NCBI GenBank assembly: GCA_012841485.1
Contig: DUUU01000126.1
Coordinates: 1-16,392, forward strand
Length of the DNA stretch: 16,392 nucleotides
Direction: 5' to 3'
Source of the DNA: Armatimonadota bacterium
Lineage (GTDB): Bacteria; Armatimonadota; JAAZEB01
The position numbers and the translations under genes were made by a program. The notes under the pieces were generated by a model, which did not search any database, had not been told where the DNA came from, and saw only the letters and a program-made list of their open reading frames with translations. Shown piece by piece: positions 7,926 through 15,781 of the stretch (positions within the stretch are counted from its first letter, which is position 1; each line of letters begins with the position of its first letter).

Positions 7926-8642
7926 ATGTCCTGCCAGAGGAGCCGCGGTTCCGCGCGCACGCACCTGCCTCCATCGCACCCGAAGCACCGCAGCACCAGG
8001 GGCGCTTCTCGCCCCCCGGCGCCAGAGCCGTGCCGGCGCCCCACGCTGCCGCCCGGAGAGATCGTCCCGATGCCTGGCGAACCCACCCCGGCCGACCCGG
8101 CCACCCTGGTGCCGGGAAGCGCCGAGGCGGAAGCGTTCGCCGATGCGCTTCTCATGCAAGCAAAGCGGTGCGGCCTGCGCCTGGCAGCCGCGCTCGCCGC
8201 AGCCGCCAGGGACTCGGGCGATACCGGCGACGGCCTGCGCGAGACAGCGGCGGAGATCGCGCTCTCTTGCGCCTACACGACGGAGCGGGAGCTCGCCCGC
8301 CGGCGGATGCGCCACGTCTGTGATAACGGGGGTGAACCTGGAGAGGGAGAGGAGGCGGAGGCGTGTGGGGTCTCCTCCCGCCAGTGGTGGCTCAGCGGCC
8401 TGATCGCCACCGATCTGGACCGTCTCGCGCGCCGCCTCGGCCTTACACAGCGCCAGGCAGCGGTGTGGACCGCCACCATCCGCGGCCAGACCCTGGAGGA
8501 GATCGCCCTGTCTCTCGGCATCGGCCTGGCCACCACCCACGCCCACCTGATGCGCGCCCAACGGAAGGCCCGCGACTCGTGGCTGGCCGTCTATTCCCAG
8601 GCGGTGCGGGGCACGCGCCGCGATGGTAGGCGCCCGCGATAG
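7926..8642 (+). CDS. Small HTH protein (sigma-70 region 4 / LuxR-type), probable transcription regulator
   Basis: 238 residues. AAGGAG at 7913-7918 with a 7-base spacer supports ATG 7926. A second candidate, ATG 8070 with GGAGAG at 8055-8060, would remove a Pro/Arg/Ser-rich 48-residue tail and cannot be excluded. The central part (about 50-140) is helical and Ala-rich with no recognised family. Residues about 173-222 read LTQRQAAVWTATIRGQTLEE, then IALSLGIGLATTHAHLMRAQ and RKARDSW. This is the helix-turn-helix of sigma-70 region 4 or LuxR/GerE proteins. There is no receiver domain and no recognisable sigma region 2, so it is neither a normal response regulator nor a complete sigma factor. A TPR-histidine kinase follows after 53 bp on the same strand and presumably the same transcript. 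Function is inferred from the HTH and neighbour. Confidence 0.72.
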   Translation: MSCQRSRGSARTHLPPSHPKHRSTRGASRPPAPEPCRRPTLPPGEIVPMPGEPTPADPATLVPGSAEAEAFADALLMQAKRCGLRLAAALAAAARDSGDTGDGLRETAAEIALSCAYTTERELARRRMRHVCDNGGEPGEGEEAEACGVSSRQWWLSGLIATDLDRLARRLGLTQRQAAVWTATIRGQTLEEIALSLGIGLATTHAHLMRAQRKARDSWLAVYSQAVRGTRRDGRRPR

Positions 8643-8695
8643 GCGCCGGATACGGAAGGGATCGGCCGGGGCTGGCGCGAAAGATCGCTCACGAG

Positions 8696-10786
8696 ATGAT
8701 GCGACGAAAGAGCACTCTACCCATGGAGCAGCCCCTTCCTTCCGGTCTCCGCGACCCGGTCCGCCACCTGCGCGACAGCGCCGTCGAGAGCGGCATCCGC
8801 TCGCTGCTCCTGTGGCCGGACCGGGCCTGCGCGAAGAACGCGGAGACCTCCTTTGGGACGCTGTGGGACGAGGTTCGCTCGCGGAGCTCCGCCGATCCTC
8901 TGGAAGAGAGCGTGATCCGCTTCGCGGAGGGGCTGTGCGCCTATCGCGCAGGCCAATCAGGCGACGCGCGCGACGCCTTCGAGAAGGCGCTCGATGTGGT
9001 CGCGCACGTTGAAGCGGAGGATGCGCGATGGGCACTCGCCTCTTCGGCGCACTGGTCGCTCGCGCTGGCGCTTCGCCGCACGGGAGATCTGGATGAGGCG
9101 GTTCAGAGGGCCCGTCAGGCAGCACGAGAGGCGCGCGAGCGAGGGGCCGTCTGGCTGGAGGGCGCCGCGCGCCTTGCACTGGGGCGCGTCCTCCGCTATG
9201 CTCCAGGCGAACGCGAGCGTGCCCGGGCCAACTTCGACGAGGCGCACCGCCTCCTCAGCACGGCCCATCCCGCAGATCCTCTCGGCGTGGCTTACGTGCG
9301 CGCCCACCAGGCACGCCTGGCGCTCGACGCTGGCAACGCCTCTCTGGCGCTGGGCCTGCTGCGCGATGCGCGCGCCGGCTTCGGCCGATGCCGGCACCAA
9401 CGGGCGCTGGCGCACAGCCAGATCGACCAGGGGTGGGCCCACCTCCAGCTCCGGACGCTCTCGGTCGCCCGCCACAACGGCGAGGAGGCCCTGGAGCGCC
9501 TGGGCGCCATGGGAGATGAGCGCGGGGTCCTCCGGGCGTGGCAGCTTCTCGGCCAAGCCGCTCTCGAGGAGGGCCGTATCGAGGACGCCATCAAGCTTCT
9601 CAAGGAGACCGCCCGAGGGGCCAAGGCGCTTCACGATGGAACCATGCACGCCGAGGCGTTTGTGAGCCTGGCATGGGCACGCTTCGCCGAGGGCAACGCG
9701 CGCGCGGTCTCACGGGCGATCCGTCAGGCAGAGGCACTCCTGCGCACGGTGCCCCCCTGGATCGCCACCGTTCAGTGGCAGGCGGTGGACCTGGCGCACC
9801 GCGTGCGCCAGCACCAGTTTGCCGAGGTGCCCCGCCGCCTGCGCAAGCTGCGCGCCATGCTCCACCAACGCAACATGCCGCGGGTGACCGCGGAGTGCAT
9901 GGCGCTTTGCGGCTTTGAGCTGGCGCGCCAGGGCCGCCTGCGCGACGCCGCTCCCGCGCTCAAAGAGGCGTTCGCTGCCGGATCACAACCAGACGCCATC
10001 GCCTGGACGGAGCGCTTCCTCTCCACCGTCTCGGCCGTCGATGTGCGCCAGTGGATCGCCTCCCTCGTCACAGAGATGCACGAGCACGCCCACCTCGCCG
10101 AGGAGTACGAGGCGCTCCGCGTCTGCGCCGTAGCAGGGCTCCACGATGTCAAGAACCTCGCCACCTCTGTCTACACCGAGCTGGAGATGCACGCGCTGGA
10201 GCACGAAGAGGTCCCGGATGCCATCCTCGCGGCACGCGATACCGCCTTTCGTGCCGGGCGTCTCGCCGCCGAAGTTGAGACGCAGATCATCGCCGGGCAT
10301 ACGCAGGTGATCGTCGAATGCAAGCCGGTTGACCTGGCCACCTTCTTCTCCGCGCAGCAGGCGGTCATCGAGCGCTCGGCGCTTCTACGGCATTGCACCC
10401 TGCAGATTGAGGAGGGTCTTCCCCCCGTACGGGCAGATGAACGCTATCTTACCCGCGTCTTTGGCAACCTGAGGAGCAACGCCGAGAAGTATGCTCCTGG
10501 TTCCGATATCGTGATCAGTGCCCGCGTCCACTCGGTGGGCCGCAAGCGCGAGGTGATCGTGGGCTTGGCGGACAATGGTCAGGGCATCGACCCGGAGGAC
10601 GCCGAGATCCTCTTCAACGCCTTCAAGAACCCCGAGGATTACCGGCAGCCGCAGGCAAACCGGGGCACCGGCTTCGGGCTGCACTACTGCAAACTCGTGA
10701 TCGAGGCGCATGGCGGCCGGATCTGGGTGGATCCCCGCCCTGGGAGGGGCGCCGCGTTCTACTTCAGCCTTCCCCCCGCCGGGTAG
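8696..10786 (+). CDS. TPR-containing histidine kinase (HisKA-like + HATPase_c), no membrane segment
   Basis: 696 residues from ATG 8696; ATG 8699 or 8723 are alternatives, as none has a strong ribosome site. Residues about 60-450 are an alpha-solenoid of TPR/MalT-like helical repeats (for example FAEGLCAYRAGQSGDARDAF, LGQAALEEGRIEDAIKLLKE). A dimerisation/phosphoacceptor-like helix has LHDVKNLATSV with the candidate phospho-His at 483, resembling the HDLKN box of PrsK-type kinases. The ATPase domain has N box NLRSNAEKYAP (Asn595), G1 box DNGQGI from 626 and G2 box GTGFGL from 657, ending FYFSLPPAG. There is no transmembrane or signal segment, so it is cytoplasmic and probably senses through protein-protein contacts of the repeats. 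No receiver-domain partner is in the window; the HTH protein just upstream is the likely functional partner. It is convergent with tonB, 14 bp away. Confidence 0.85.
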   Translation: MMRRKSTLPMEQPLPSGLRDPVRHLRDSAVESGIRSLLLWPDRACAKNAETSFGTLWDEVRSRSSADPLEESVIRFAEGLCAYRAGQSGDARDAFEKALDVVAHVEAEDARWALASSAHWSLALALRRTGDLDEAVQRARQAAREARERGAVWLEGAARLALGRVLRYAPGERERARANFDEAHRLLSTAHPADPLGVAYVRAHQARLALDAGNASLALGLLRDARAGFGRCRHQRALAHSQIDQGWAHLQLRTLSVARHNGEEALERLGAMGDERGVLRAWQLLGQAALEEGRIEDAIKLLKETARGAKALHDGTMHAEAFVSLAWARFAEGNARAVSRAIRQAEALLRTVPPWIATVQWQAVDLAHRVRQHQFAEVPRRLRKLRAMLHQRNMPRVTAECMALCGFELARQGRLRDAAPALKEAFAAGSQPDAIAWTERFLSTVSAVDVRQWIASLVTEMHEHAHLAEEYEALRVCAVAGLHDVKNLATSVYTELEMHALEHEEVPDAILAARDTAFRAGRLAAEVETQIIAGHTQVIVECKPVDLATFFSAQQAVIERSALLRHCTLQIEEGLPPVRADERYLTRVFGNLRSNAEKYAPGSDIVISARVHSVGRKREVIVGLADNGQGIDPEDAEILFNAFKNPEDYRQPQANRGTGFGLHYCKLVIEAHGGRIWVDPRPGRGAAFYFSLPPAG

Positions 10787-10800
10787 CCCCCGGTCGCCCC

Positions 10801-11877
10801 TCACTCCTCCAGCTCGAAGCGAACGCGGCAGCGCGCGGTGGACACGACCGGTTCGTCGCCCCGCCTCGCCGGCTTCCAGCGCCACTGCTTCACCGCCTTC
10901 ACCGCCGCGGCATCCAGCGCGCGGCTTCCCGAGGAGCGAACCACTTCCACCTCTCCGGGGCTCCCATCAGCGCGGACTTCCACCTTGAGCGAGACCGCGC
11001 CTTCGTGGTTTCCGAGAAGCGCGGAACTGGGATAGCGCGGCTTCACCGTGCGCACCAGGCGCGCCGGCGTGAGCGGTGACTCGGGCGCCGGAGCTGGTTC
11101 CGGGCGTGGCTCCGGCTTCGGCGGTGGCAGTGCCAGAGGGGCCGGGGGTGGCGGGGGCTTGTGGAGGTGACAGACCCCGGCCGGCTCGCTTCCCTCTGCG
11201 ACCTGCACGGTGATACTCTCCGGGCAATGGGGGTTCGGTCGCAGGCGCGAGAGCGCGCACACGCGGACGCTCACCCGGCGCGGCTGTGGCTGCGGAGGCG
11301 GCGGTGGCGGAACGGGGTTGGCTGCTGGCGCGGGAGTGGGCTGCGGCAGCGGTTGGGGGGGCGGCTCCGGCTGGCCAACGCCCTCCCCCGATCCGGACCC
11401 GGCACCCTTCCCCGCGTCGTCTCCAGGCACCCACCCCACGGGCGTCCGCCCCGAGATCAGGCCCTCGATCTCCCCTCGCTCGCTTGGCGTGCCCACGTTC
11501 AGCGCACCTCCAGGCTCTTCCCGTGGCGCCGTCGGGCTGGACGCCGCCACGCGCGCAGGCACGGGGCGCCCCGAATCGCGGGGGGCCGGAGGGCCCGGAG
11601 AGGGAGCAGGCGTGGTGATGGGGGGCGCGGGAGACGCAGGAGGGGGAGGAGCGACGCGGGGCGCAACCTGGGGCGCCGGCTTCTCGGGGCGGGGCATCTG
11701 GGGCGTCACCGGTGGCGGAGCGGGCTCCGGCGCCTGCAAGCCAATCTCAATGGTGCGCATCGGCTCGGATTCCCCGGCGTGGCCCAGATAGGGCGAGAGC
11801 GCGCCTCCGGCCGCGATGACCCCCAGGTGAACCAACAGGGCGCCTGCAAAGCTGGCGCACAGCAGCCGGTCTTTCAC
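10801..11877 (-). CDS. TonB-like energy transducer with a proline-rich periplasmic spacer and a Cys insert
   Basis: 358 residues. The start is GTG at 11877, overlapping the exbD stop as GTGA (4 nt), which implies translational coupling. Residues about 7-30 are a single N-terminal membrane anchor with the TonB-like Ser/His pattern (ALLVHLGV). A long Pro/Ala/Gly-rich spacer (about 50-270) would cross the periplasm. The C-terminal TonB domain begins near 273 (RTVKPRYPSSALLGNHEGAV, later VVRSSGSRALDAAAVKAVKQ and WRWKPA). Within the spacer, residues about 202-240 carry VCALSRLRPNPHCPE and EGSEPAGVCHLHK, with Cys207, Cys218, Cys236 and His239. This resembles the cysteine motif at the tail of many class A penicillin-binding proteins and is unusual in TonB. 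The protein would couple ExbB/ExbD proton flow to outer-membrane receptors; no receptor gene is in the window. Confidence 0.87.
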   Translation of the reverse strand: MKDRLLCASFAGALLVHLGVIAAGGALSPYLGHAGESEPMRTIEIGLQAPEPAPPPVTPQMPRPEKPAPQVAPRVAPPPPASPAPPITTPAPSPGPPAPRDSGRPVPARVAASSPTAPREEPGGALNVGTPSERGEIEGLISGRTPVGWVPGDDAGKGAGSGSGEGVGQPEPPPQPLPQPTPAPAANPVPPPPPPQPQPRRVSVRVCALSRLRPNPHCPESITVQVAEGSEPAGVCHLHKPPPPPAPLALPPPKPEPRPEPAPAPESPLTPARLVRTVKPRYPSSALLGNHEGAVSLKVEVRADGSPGEVEVVRSSGSRALDAAAVKAVKQWRWKPARRGDEPVVSTARCRVRFELEE

Positions 11878-12293
11878 CGGAGGTCCCCCGTCCTCGGTTC
11901 CGTGGCCACCGTCATCCGCTCCACACCGGCAGATTTGACCAGATCCATCAAGGCGATCACCTCGCCGTGTCGCACCGACTTATCCGCGTTGATCACGGCG
12001 ACGGCCCCCGGGTTCTCACGCACTCGACGCTCGACCATCGCGCGGAGGGCCTCGAGATCGGCCGCGGGCTGCTTCTCGACGTAGTAGCGCCCCGTGGCGG
12101 TGAGGGTGACCACGAACTTCGCGGCGGTGGTGCGCTCTGCGGTGGTCGCTTTCGGGAGGTTGACCTTCACCCCGGTCATGCGCGTCATCGCCAACGAGGC
12201 GAGCATGAAGAAAACGAGCAGGAAGAAGATGGTATCGATCATCGGGATGATCTCGATCCGCGCCTTCTTCTGCTCGTGACGGGTCAGCCTCAT
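11874..12293 (-). CDS. exbD: ExbD/TolR family biopolymer transport protein
   Basis: 139 residues, the usual ExbD size. ATG 12293 overlaps the exbB stop as ATGA. A short cytoplasmic N-terminus is followed by one membrane helix, IIPMIDTIFFLLVFFMLAS (about 15-33), with the essential proton-carrying aspartate at position 20. A periplasmic domain follows (VKVNLPKATT, ADKSVRHGEVIALMDLVKSA, GVERMTVATEP), ending in the TonB/ExbD-type dimerisation fold. It pairs with ExbB to form the proton-driven motor that energises the TonB-like protein encoded immediately after. TolR is the alternative family name; the adjacent TonB favours the Ton role. Confidence 0.93.
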   Translation of the reverse strand: MRLTRHEQKKARIEIIPMIDTIFFLLVFFMLASLAMTRMTGVKVNLPKATTAERTTAAKFVVTLTATGRYYVEKQPAADLEALRAMVERRVRENPGAVAVINADKSVRHGEVIALMDLVKSAGVERMTVATEPRTGDLR

Positions 12294-12988
12294 TCGGCCG
12301 CCTCCGCGCGCGCTTCGCGCGCGTAGCAGGGGCCATCGGCGCCAGGCCGGCCATTCCAGGGCTCGGCGCGCGCCTCGGCAAGCAGGTTGACGAGCTGCGT
12401 CGCGCGGATCTCCATCTGCGACGTGATATCGCGCACCTTCTCCGTGAACCAGTTATATGCGATGAGCGTGGTGATCGCGATCGCGAGCCCGACTGCGGTG
12501 GCGATCAGGGCTTCGGCCACGCCGCCGGTGATGCCGTGCGGACGGTCGATTCCCGAGAGCGCCATGATGCCGAACGAGCGGATCATCCCGGTGACGGTTC
12601 CCAAGAGGCCGAGGAGCGGCGCGATGGTGATCACCGTATCAAGCACCACGAGCCGGCGGTTCAGGGCAGGCAGCTCCGAAAGCGCCTCCTCTTCGAGGAC
12701 CTTCTCAAGGCGCTCTGGGGGGAGGCGGCGGGCCCTGAGCCCGGCAGCGAGCACGCGGCCCACCGGAGTGTTGGCCTCCTCGCAGGCACGCTGCGCCTCT
12801 TCAACGGCTCCCCGCTGGAGCGATTCCCGGACGTGGCGCATCAGCGGGCCGCTGTCGCGCGAGGCGCGCGCCAATACAACCGCGCGCTCGATTGTGACGG
12901 CGACCGCCAGAAGCGAAGCGGCCAGCAGGGGAACCATGATCGGCCCGCCTTTGACCAGGAATGCCACTGCCCCCGTAAACGACTCCAC
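12290..12988 (-). CDS. exbB: ExbB/TolQ/MotA family proton channel protein
   Basis: 232 residues. The start is GTG at 12988, with GGAGG six bases upstream (12995-12999 on the plus strand). Three membrane helices are visible: about 14-38 (GGPIMVPLLAASLLAVAVTI), about 113-136 with the family hallmark APLLGLLGTVTGMI, and about 156-180 (GGVAEALIATAVGLAIAITT). This is the ExbB/TolQ topology, with a large cytoplasmic loop between helices 1 and 2. It forms the pentameric channel that works with ExbD. The C-terminus has a short Arg/Ala/Glu tail after about 205 that overlaps exbD by 4 nt. The gap to the preceding HlyD-like gene is 42 bp. Confidence 0.93.
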   Translation of the reverse strand: MESFTGAVAFLVKGGPIMVPLLAASLLAVAVTIERAVVLARASRDSGPLMRHVRESLQRGAVEEAQRACEEANTPVGRVLAAGLRARRLPPERLEKVLEEEALSELPALNRRLVVLDTVITIAPLLGLLGTVTGMIRSFGIMALSGIDRPHGITGGVAEALIATAVGLAIAITTLIAYNWFTEKVRDITSQMEIRATQLVNLLAEARAEPWNGRPGADGPCYAREARAEAAE

Positions 12989-12994
12989 TACGCG

Positions 12995-12999
12995 CCTCC
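12995..12999 (-). promoter_or_regulatory. Shine-Dalgarno site for the GTG start of exbB
   Basis: GGAGG on the minus strand sits six bases before GTG 12988. It explains why the protein starts with a non-ATG codon at this point. Confidence 0.75.
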
Positions 13000-13030
13000 G
13001 ACGCTTTCGAAGTGGGCGAAAAGCGCCCGC

Positions 13031-14263
13031 CTATCGAAACGTGAGCTGAACCTCCGTGCCGGGGAGAAACTGGTTCTTGGGGTTCGGGAAGACCACCCGG
13101 ACCGTCCAGGGGCTCTCTCGGTCGGTGCTTCGCGGCTCCATCGCCGCGATCTCACCCACGGCGGCGATCCCCGCCGACGAGGGCATCGAGAGGGCCACCT
13201 TCTGCTTCCGATGCACGCGGTTGACCGCGTTGGCGGCAAGAGTGACTTCTGCCCAAACCGGATTGAGCTGGCGCAGAGTGACAATCGCCTCCCCCTCGGC
13301 GAGCTCCTGGCCAGCAGACACAGCCACATGCTCCACCAGGCCGCCTGCCGCGGCGACGACCACCGCCTCTCTCAGACGCGCCCGGGCCTGGGCCGCGACG
13401 GCCTGCGCCTCGCGCACCTCCCGGCGAAGCCGCTCCTCTTCACTCCCGCCCCTACCCTCTGCGGCGATGCGTTCCGAGAGCTCTTTGCGTGCTTCATCCG
13501 CCGCCGTCGCGGTGGCATACACACGGTCAGCAAGCGCGGCGAGCTGGCTGGCGGCCCGCTCTGCGCGCTTCAGCTGCTCTTCCGCCCTCGCCAGGGCGCG
13601 CTCGGCGGCCTCTTTGCGCCGGCGCGCTTCCCTCAAGAAATCGGGCACCGGGCTGGCCGCCGGCGCTTCCTCCGCGTCTTCAGCGTCCCCGCTGCTCTCC
13701 AGGGCCACTCCGCCCCCCGTGTCGGCAGTGGAGAGAGAAGCCGCATTCCCCTGGGCCGCGTCCGCCTCGGCGGATGCGAGCTGCAACGTCGCCTCCTCCA
13801 GCGCCCTCCGGGCAGCCGCCACCCGTTCGGTGAGTTCGGGAACCTGCCGGCCAAGCTCTTCCGCGCGCTCAAGGTCGCGCCGCGCCGTGGTGGCCTCTGC
13901 CTCGGCACGCGCCAGTTTCAACCGCTCGCGACTTGGCCTTCCGGAGCGTAGCGCGTCCAGGCGCCTCTGCGCATCGCGCACCGCTTTTTCCGCTGCCCGC
14001 GCCGCGTCGCGCAGCTCGGGCGCTTCCAGCCAGGCAATCAGTTGGCCCGCCTGGACCATGTCGCCCTCTTTCACGGCGACCAGGCGCACCTTGCCGGTTG
14101 CCCCCGCATGCACCACGATGGCATCGGCACCCACGATGGCGCTCAGGGTCAGCGGCGATGAGCGCCCCAGGCGAACGGGAGACCGGGCGAACCAGACGCC
14201 CGCCAATCCGGACCCGACCACCACGGCCACCCCCGCCAAGATGAGCAACGCTCGCCGCAACAT
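13031..14263 (-). CDS. HlyD/RND-type periplasmic adaptor (membrane fusion protein)
   Basis: 410 residues from ATG 14263, ten bases after the hisI stop. A frame extending 52 codons upstream overlaps hisI and is rejected. Residues about 3-26 form an N-terminal membrane anchor or uncleaved signal (LLILAGVAVVVGSGLAGVWF). The first half of a biotinyl-lipoyl-like domain is at about 54-80 (GATGKVRLVAVKEGDMVQAG). A very long Ala/Arg/Glu-rich coiled-coil hairpin spans about 84-300, interrupted near 170-207 by a loose Gly/Ser/Asp/Pro segment. The second lipoyl half is VVAAAGGLVEHVAVSAGQEL (303-322), and a beta-barrel region ends TEVQLTFR. Adaptors of this kind join an inner-membrane exporter (ABC, RND or MFS) to an outer-membrane channel. 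Neither partner is in the window. The gene is followed by exbB-exbD-tonB with a 42-bp gap, and a shared role is possible but unproven. Confidence 0.8.
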   Translation of the reverse strand: MLRRALLILAGVAVVVGSGLAGVWFARSPVRLGRSSPLTLSAIVGADAIVVHAGATGKVRLVAVKEGDMVQAGQLIAWLEAPELRDAARAAEKAVRDAQRRLDALRSGRPSRERLKLARAEAEATTARRDLERAEELGRQVPELTERVAAARRALEEATLQLASAEADAAQGNAASLSTADTGGGVALESSGDAEDAEEAPAASPVPDFLREARRRKEAAERALARAEEQLKRAERAASQLAALADRVYATATAADEARKELSERIAAEGRGGSEEERLRREVREAQAVAAQARARLREAVVVAAAGGLVEHVAVSAGQELAEGEAIVTLRQLNPVWAEVTLAANAVNRVHRKQKVALSMPSSAGIAAVGEIAAMEPRSTDRESPWTVRVVFPNPKNQFLPGTEVQLTFR

Positions 14264-14273
14264 CGGCACCCCG

Positions 14274-14657
14274 TCACTTTCGGTAGACCTGCTTTGGATC
14301 GAAGAGGCGCTCGCCCGTGACCTCCAGCTGGCGGTCGGCGCCCGCGCGCCGGAAGAAGCAGGTGCGGTAGCCCTCGTGGCACGCCCCACCCACCTGATCC
14401 ACGCGAACCAGGAGCGCATCTCCGTCGCAGTCTACCGCGATACTCTTGAGTGTCTGCGTGTGTCCGGAGGTCAGGCCCTTGACCCACATCTCGCGCCGCG
14501 AGCGGCTCCAGAAGGTGACGCGCCCCGTCTTGAGCGTCTGCTCCAAGGCTTCCCGATTCATGTAGGCCACCATCAGCACTTCGCCGCTGGCATCGTCCTG
14601 CACGACCGCCGTCACCAAGCCGTTACTATCAAACTTGATTGCATCAAAAAGATCCAT
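14274..14657 (-). CDS. hisI: Phosphoribosyl-AMP cyclohydrolase, histidine biosynthesis
   Basis: 127 residues, the size of a monofunctional HisI without a fused HisE domain. It catalyses ring opening of phosphoribosyl-AMP, step three of histidine biosynthesis. Conserved blocks are all present: [14 protein letters not shown] (25-38), [20 protein letters not shown] (48-67), and the metal site DCDGD (76-80), supplying three aspartates around Cys77. Further zinc-type cysteines are Cys93 (GACHEG) and Cys100. The start ATG 14657 has AAAGG seven bases upstream. It sits 29 bp after queE and 10 bp before the adaptor gene. No other his genes are present, so the pathway genes are dispersed in this genome. 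Confidence 0.95.
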   Translation of the reverse strand: MDLFDAIKFDSNGLVTAVVQDDASGEVLMVAYMNREALEQTLKTGRVTFWSRSRREMWVKGLTSGHTQTLKSIAVDCDGDALLVRVDQVGGACHEGYRTCFFRRAGADRQLEVTGERLFDPKQVYRK

Positions 14658-14686
14658 GTTGTGCCTTTCATCCAGCGCTCTGCGCG

Positions 14687-15451
14687 TCAGAGAAGCCCCA
14701 TCAGATGATGCGCCTGCGGGATCACTCGCACCGTATCGGTATGACGCTGCGCCAGCGCCTGCATCTCCAACAACCGCGATCCCGATGGTGGGTAGACCAC
14801 CGGTCCCCGGGGAGTGACGGGCTGTAGGGTGATTGGGAGCGCGCGGTCCACCCCGGCGATCATGCGCACCGCCGCTTCCAGCTCCGCGTCCGGTGTCGCA
14901 TCTCCGACCACGATCTTCACAAAGAGCTCTTTGCGATGGGCGCGTGCTAGGAAGCTCTGGTGCCGCTCTAGAAGGTTGTGGGCACTCTCCCCCGCAACCG
15001 AGGGCAGCTTCACGTCCATGCCGATTATATCGACTCCATCAAGCACCCAGTCGAGACGGTCAGGAAGCGTCCCATTCGTCTCGAGGTAGACGCGCAGGCC
15101 CAGATCGCGCAAGGCGGGCAACAGCGCGACGATGGAATCCGCCTGGAGGAGCGGCTCGCCCCCTGTCAAGGCGACCGAGTGATGGCGCACCCGATTCAGA
15201 CGCGCCACCGCTTCGCGCACGTCACCTAGCGAGAGCGGATTCTCGCGATACTCGAAGTCTCCGCATCCGGGCGTGCGCTCGATCCGGCACAGCGGCAGGC
15301 TCTGTCTGGCAGAGAGCGTCTCGGGGGTATCGCAGTAGTCGCAACGGAGGTTGCACCCGAGGAAGCGCAAGAAGATCTGGCGGTGCCCGATGAGCTCCGA
15401 CTCCCCCTGGATGCTGCTGAAGATCTCGACAAGCCGCGCCTGCGACACCAT
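14687..15451 (-). CDS. queE: 7-carboxy-7-deazaguanine synthase (radical SAM)
   Basis: 254 residues. It converts 6-carboxytetrahydropterin to 7-carboxy-7-deazaguanine in the preQ0/queuosine pathway. The N-terminus [12 protein letters not shown] and [20 protein letters not shown] carry the family pattern and the iron-sulfur cluster cysteines Cys33, Cys37 and Cys40 (C-x3-C-x2-C). The SAM-binding GGEP motif is at 97-100, followed by YLETNGTLP and [11 protein letters not shown]. The segment [20 protein letters not shown] after the cluster is an insertion of variable length in the family. ATG 15451 has GAGG six bases upstream; a 40-codon in-frame extension has no homology and is rejected. queD, queC and queF are not in the window. 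It is the first gene of the probable queE-hisI-adaptor-exbBD-tonB unit. Confidence 0.94.
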   Translation of the reverse strand: MVSQARLVEIFSSIQGESELIGHRQIFLRFLGCNLRCDYCDTPETLSARQSLPLCRIERTPGCGDFEYRENPLSLGDVREAVARLNRVRHHSVALTGGEPLLQADSIVALLPALRDLGLRVYLETNGTLPDRLDWVLDGVDIIGMDVKLPSVAGESAHNLLERHQSFLARAHRKELFVKIVVGDATPDAELEAAVRMIAGVDRALPITLQPVTPRGPVVYPPSGSRLLEMQALAQRHTDTVRVIPQAHHLMGLL

Positions 15452-15781
15452 GCAATGCCTCAATCCGCCGGTCCGTGTACCATGCCCGCCCGTGCCTACT
15501 CTCCGCGCGGCGCATAACGATAGAGGCCCCCCTCTCCGATGGCCGTGCATCACCTCGCGCGGCGATGGCATCCGCAGTCGGCTGTAGGGCGCCCAACGGG
15601 GACATTATACCATGCGCGATCCCTGGGATCAACGCCTGGTGCCAGCAAGAGCGCGATCGGCGCGAGGCGCCGGCGCAAGGTCCGGCGTCTCTGGTCGCGA
15701 AGGCTGCGACGGGCCGGCCATCTTCCTCGTTGGTGATTTCCTCGCCGGCGAGGGGTAATCGCATAGCGTCGCCCTGCCCAG
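15452..15781. other. Intergenic region between queE and the hicA remnant
   Basis: This 330-bp stretch holds the queE promoter (15604-15632) and a leader of about 146 nt. In the leader, AGAGG and CCTCT flank a G-run as a small hairpin. A 14-bp perfect palindrome (CCTCGCCGGCGAGG at 15740-15753) lies just beyond hicA. No gene was recognised: a minus-strand frame crossing most of the region has no family similarity. Confidence 0.5.
15604..15632 (-). promoter_or_regulatory. Sigma-70-type promoter for queE and downstream genes
   Basis: On the minus strand, TTGATC (15632-15627), a 17-base spacer, then a perfect TATAAT (15609-15604). Predicted start is near 15597, leaving a leader of about 146 nt before the queE ATG, long enough to hold a regulatory RNA. 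Confidence 0.72.

Noticed and set aside
13056..14708. 550-codon plus-strand open frame
   Set aside because: Ser/Ala/Arg-rich shadow of the adaptor and hisI genes with no domain features.
15452..15571. 40-residue N-terminal extension of QueE
   Set aside because: The family begins at [12 protein letters not shown]. The extension is Gly/Arg-rich, and GAGG before 15451 supports the shorter start.
15452..15603. preQ1-I riboswitch ahead of queE
   Set aside because: I could not find the aptamer stem-loop plus A-rich tail in the leader; a covariance scan would be needed to exclude other classes.
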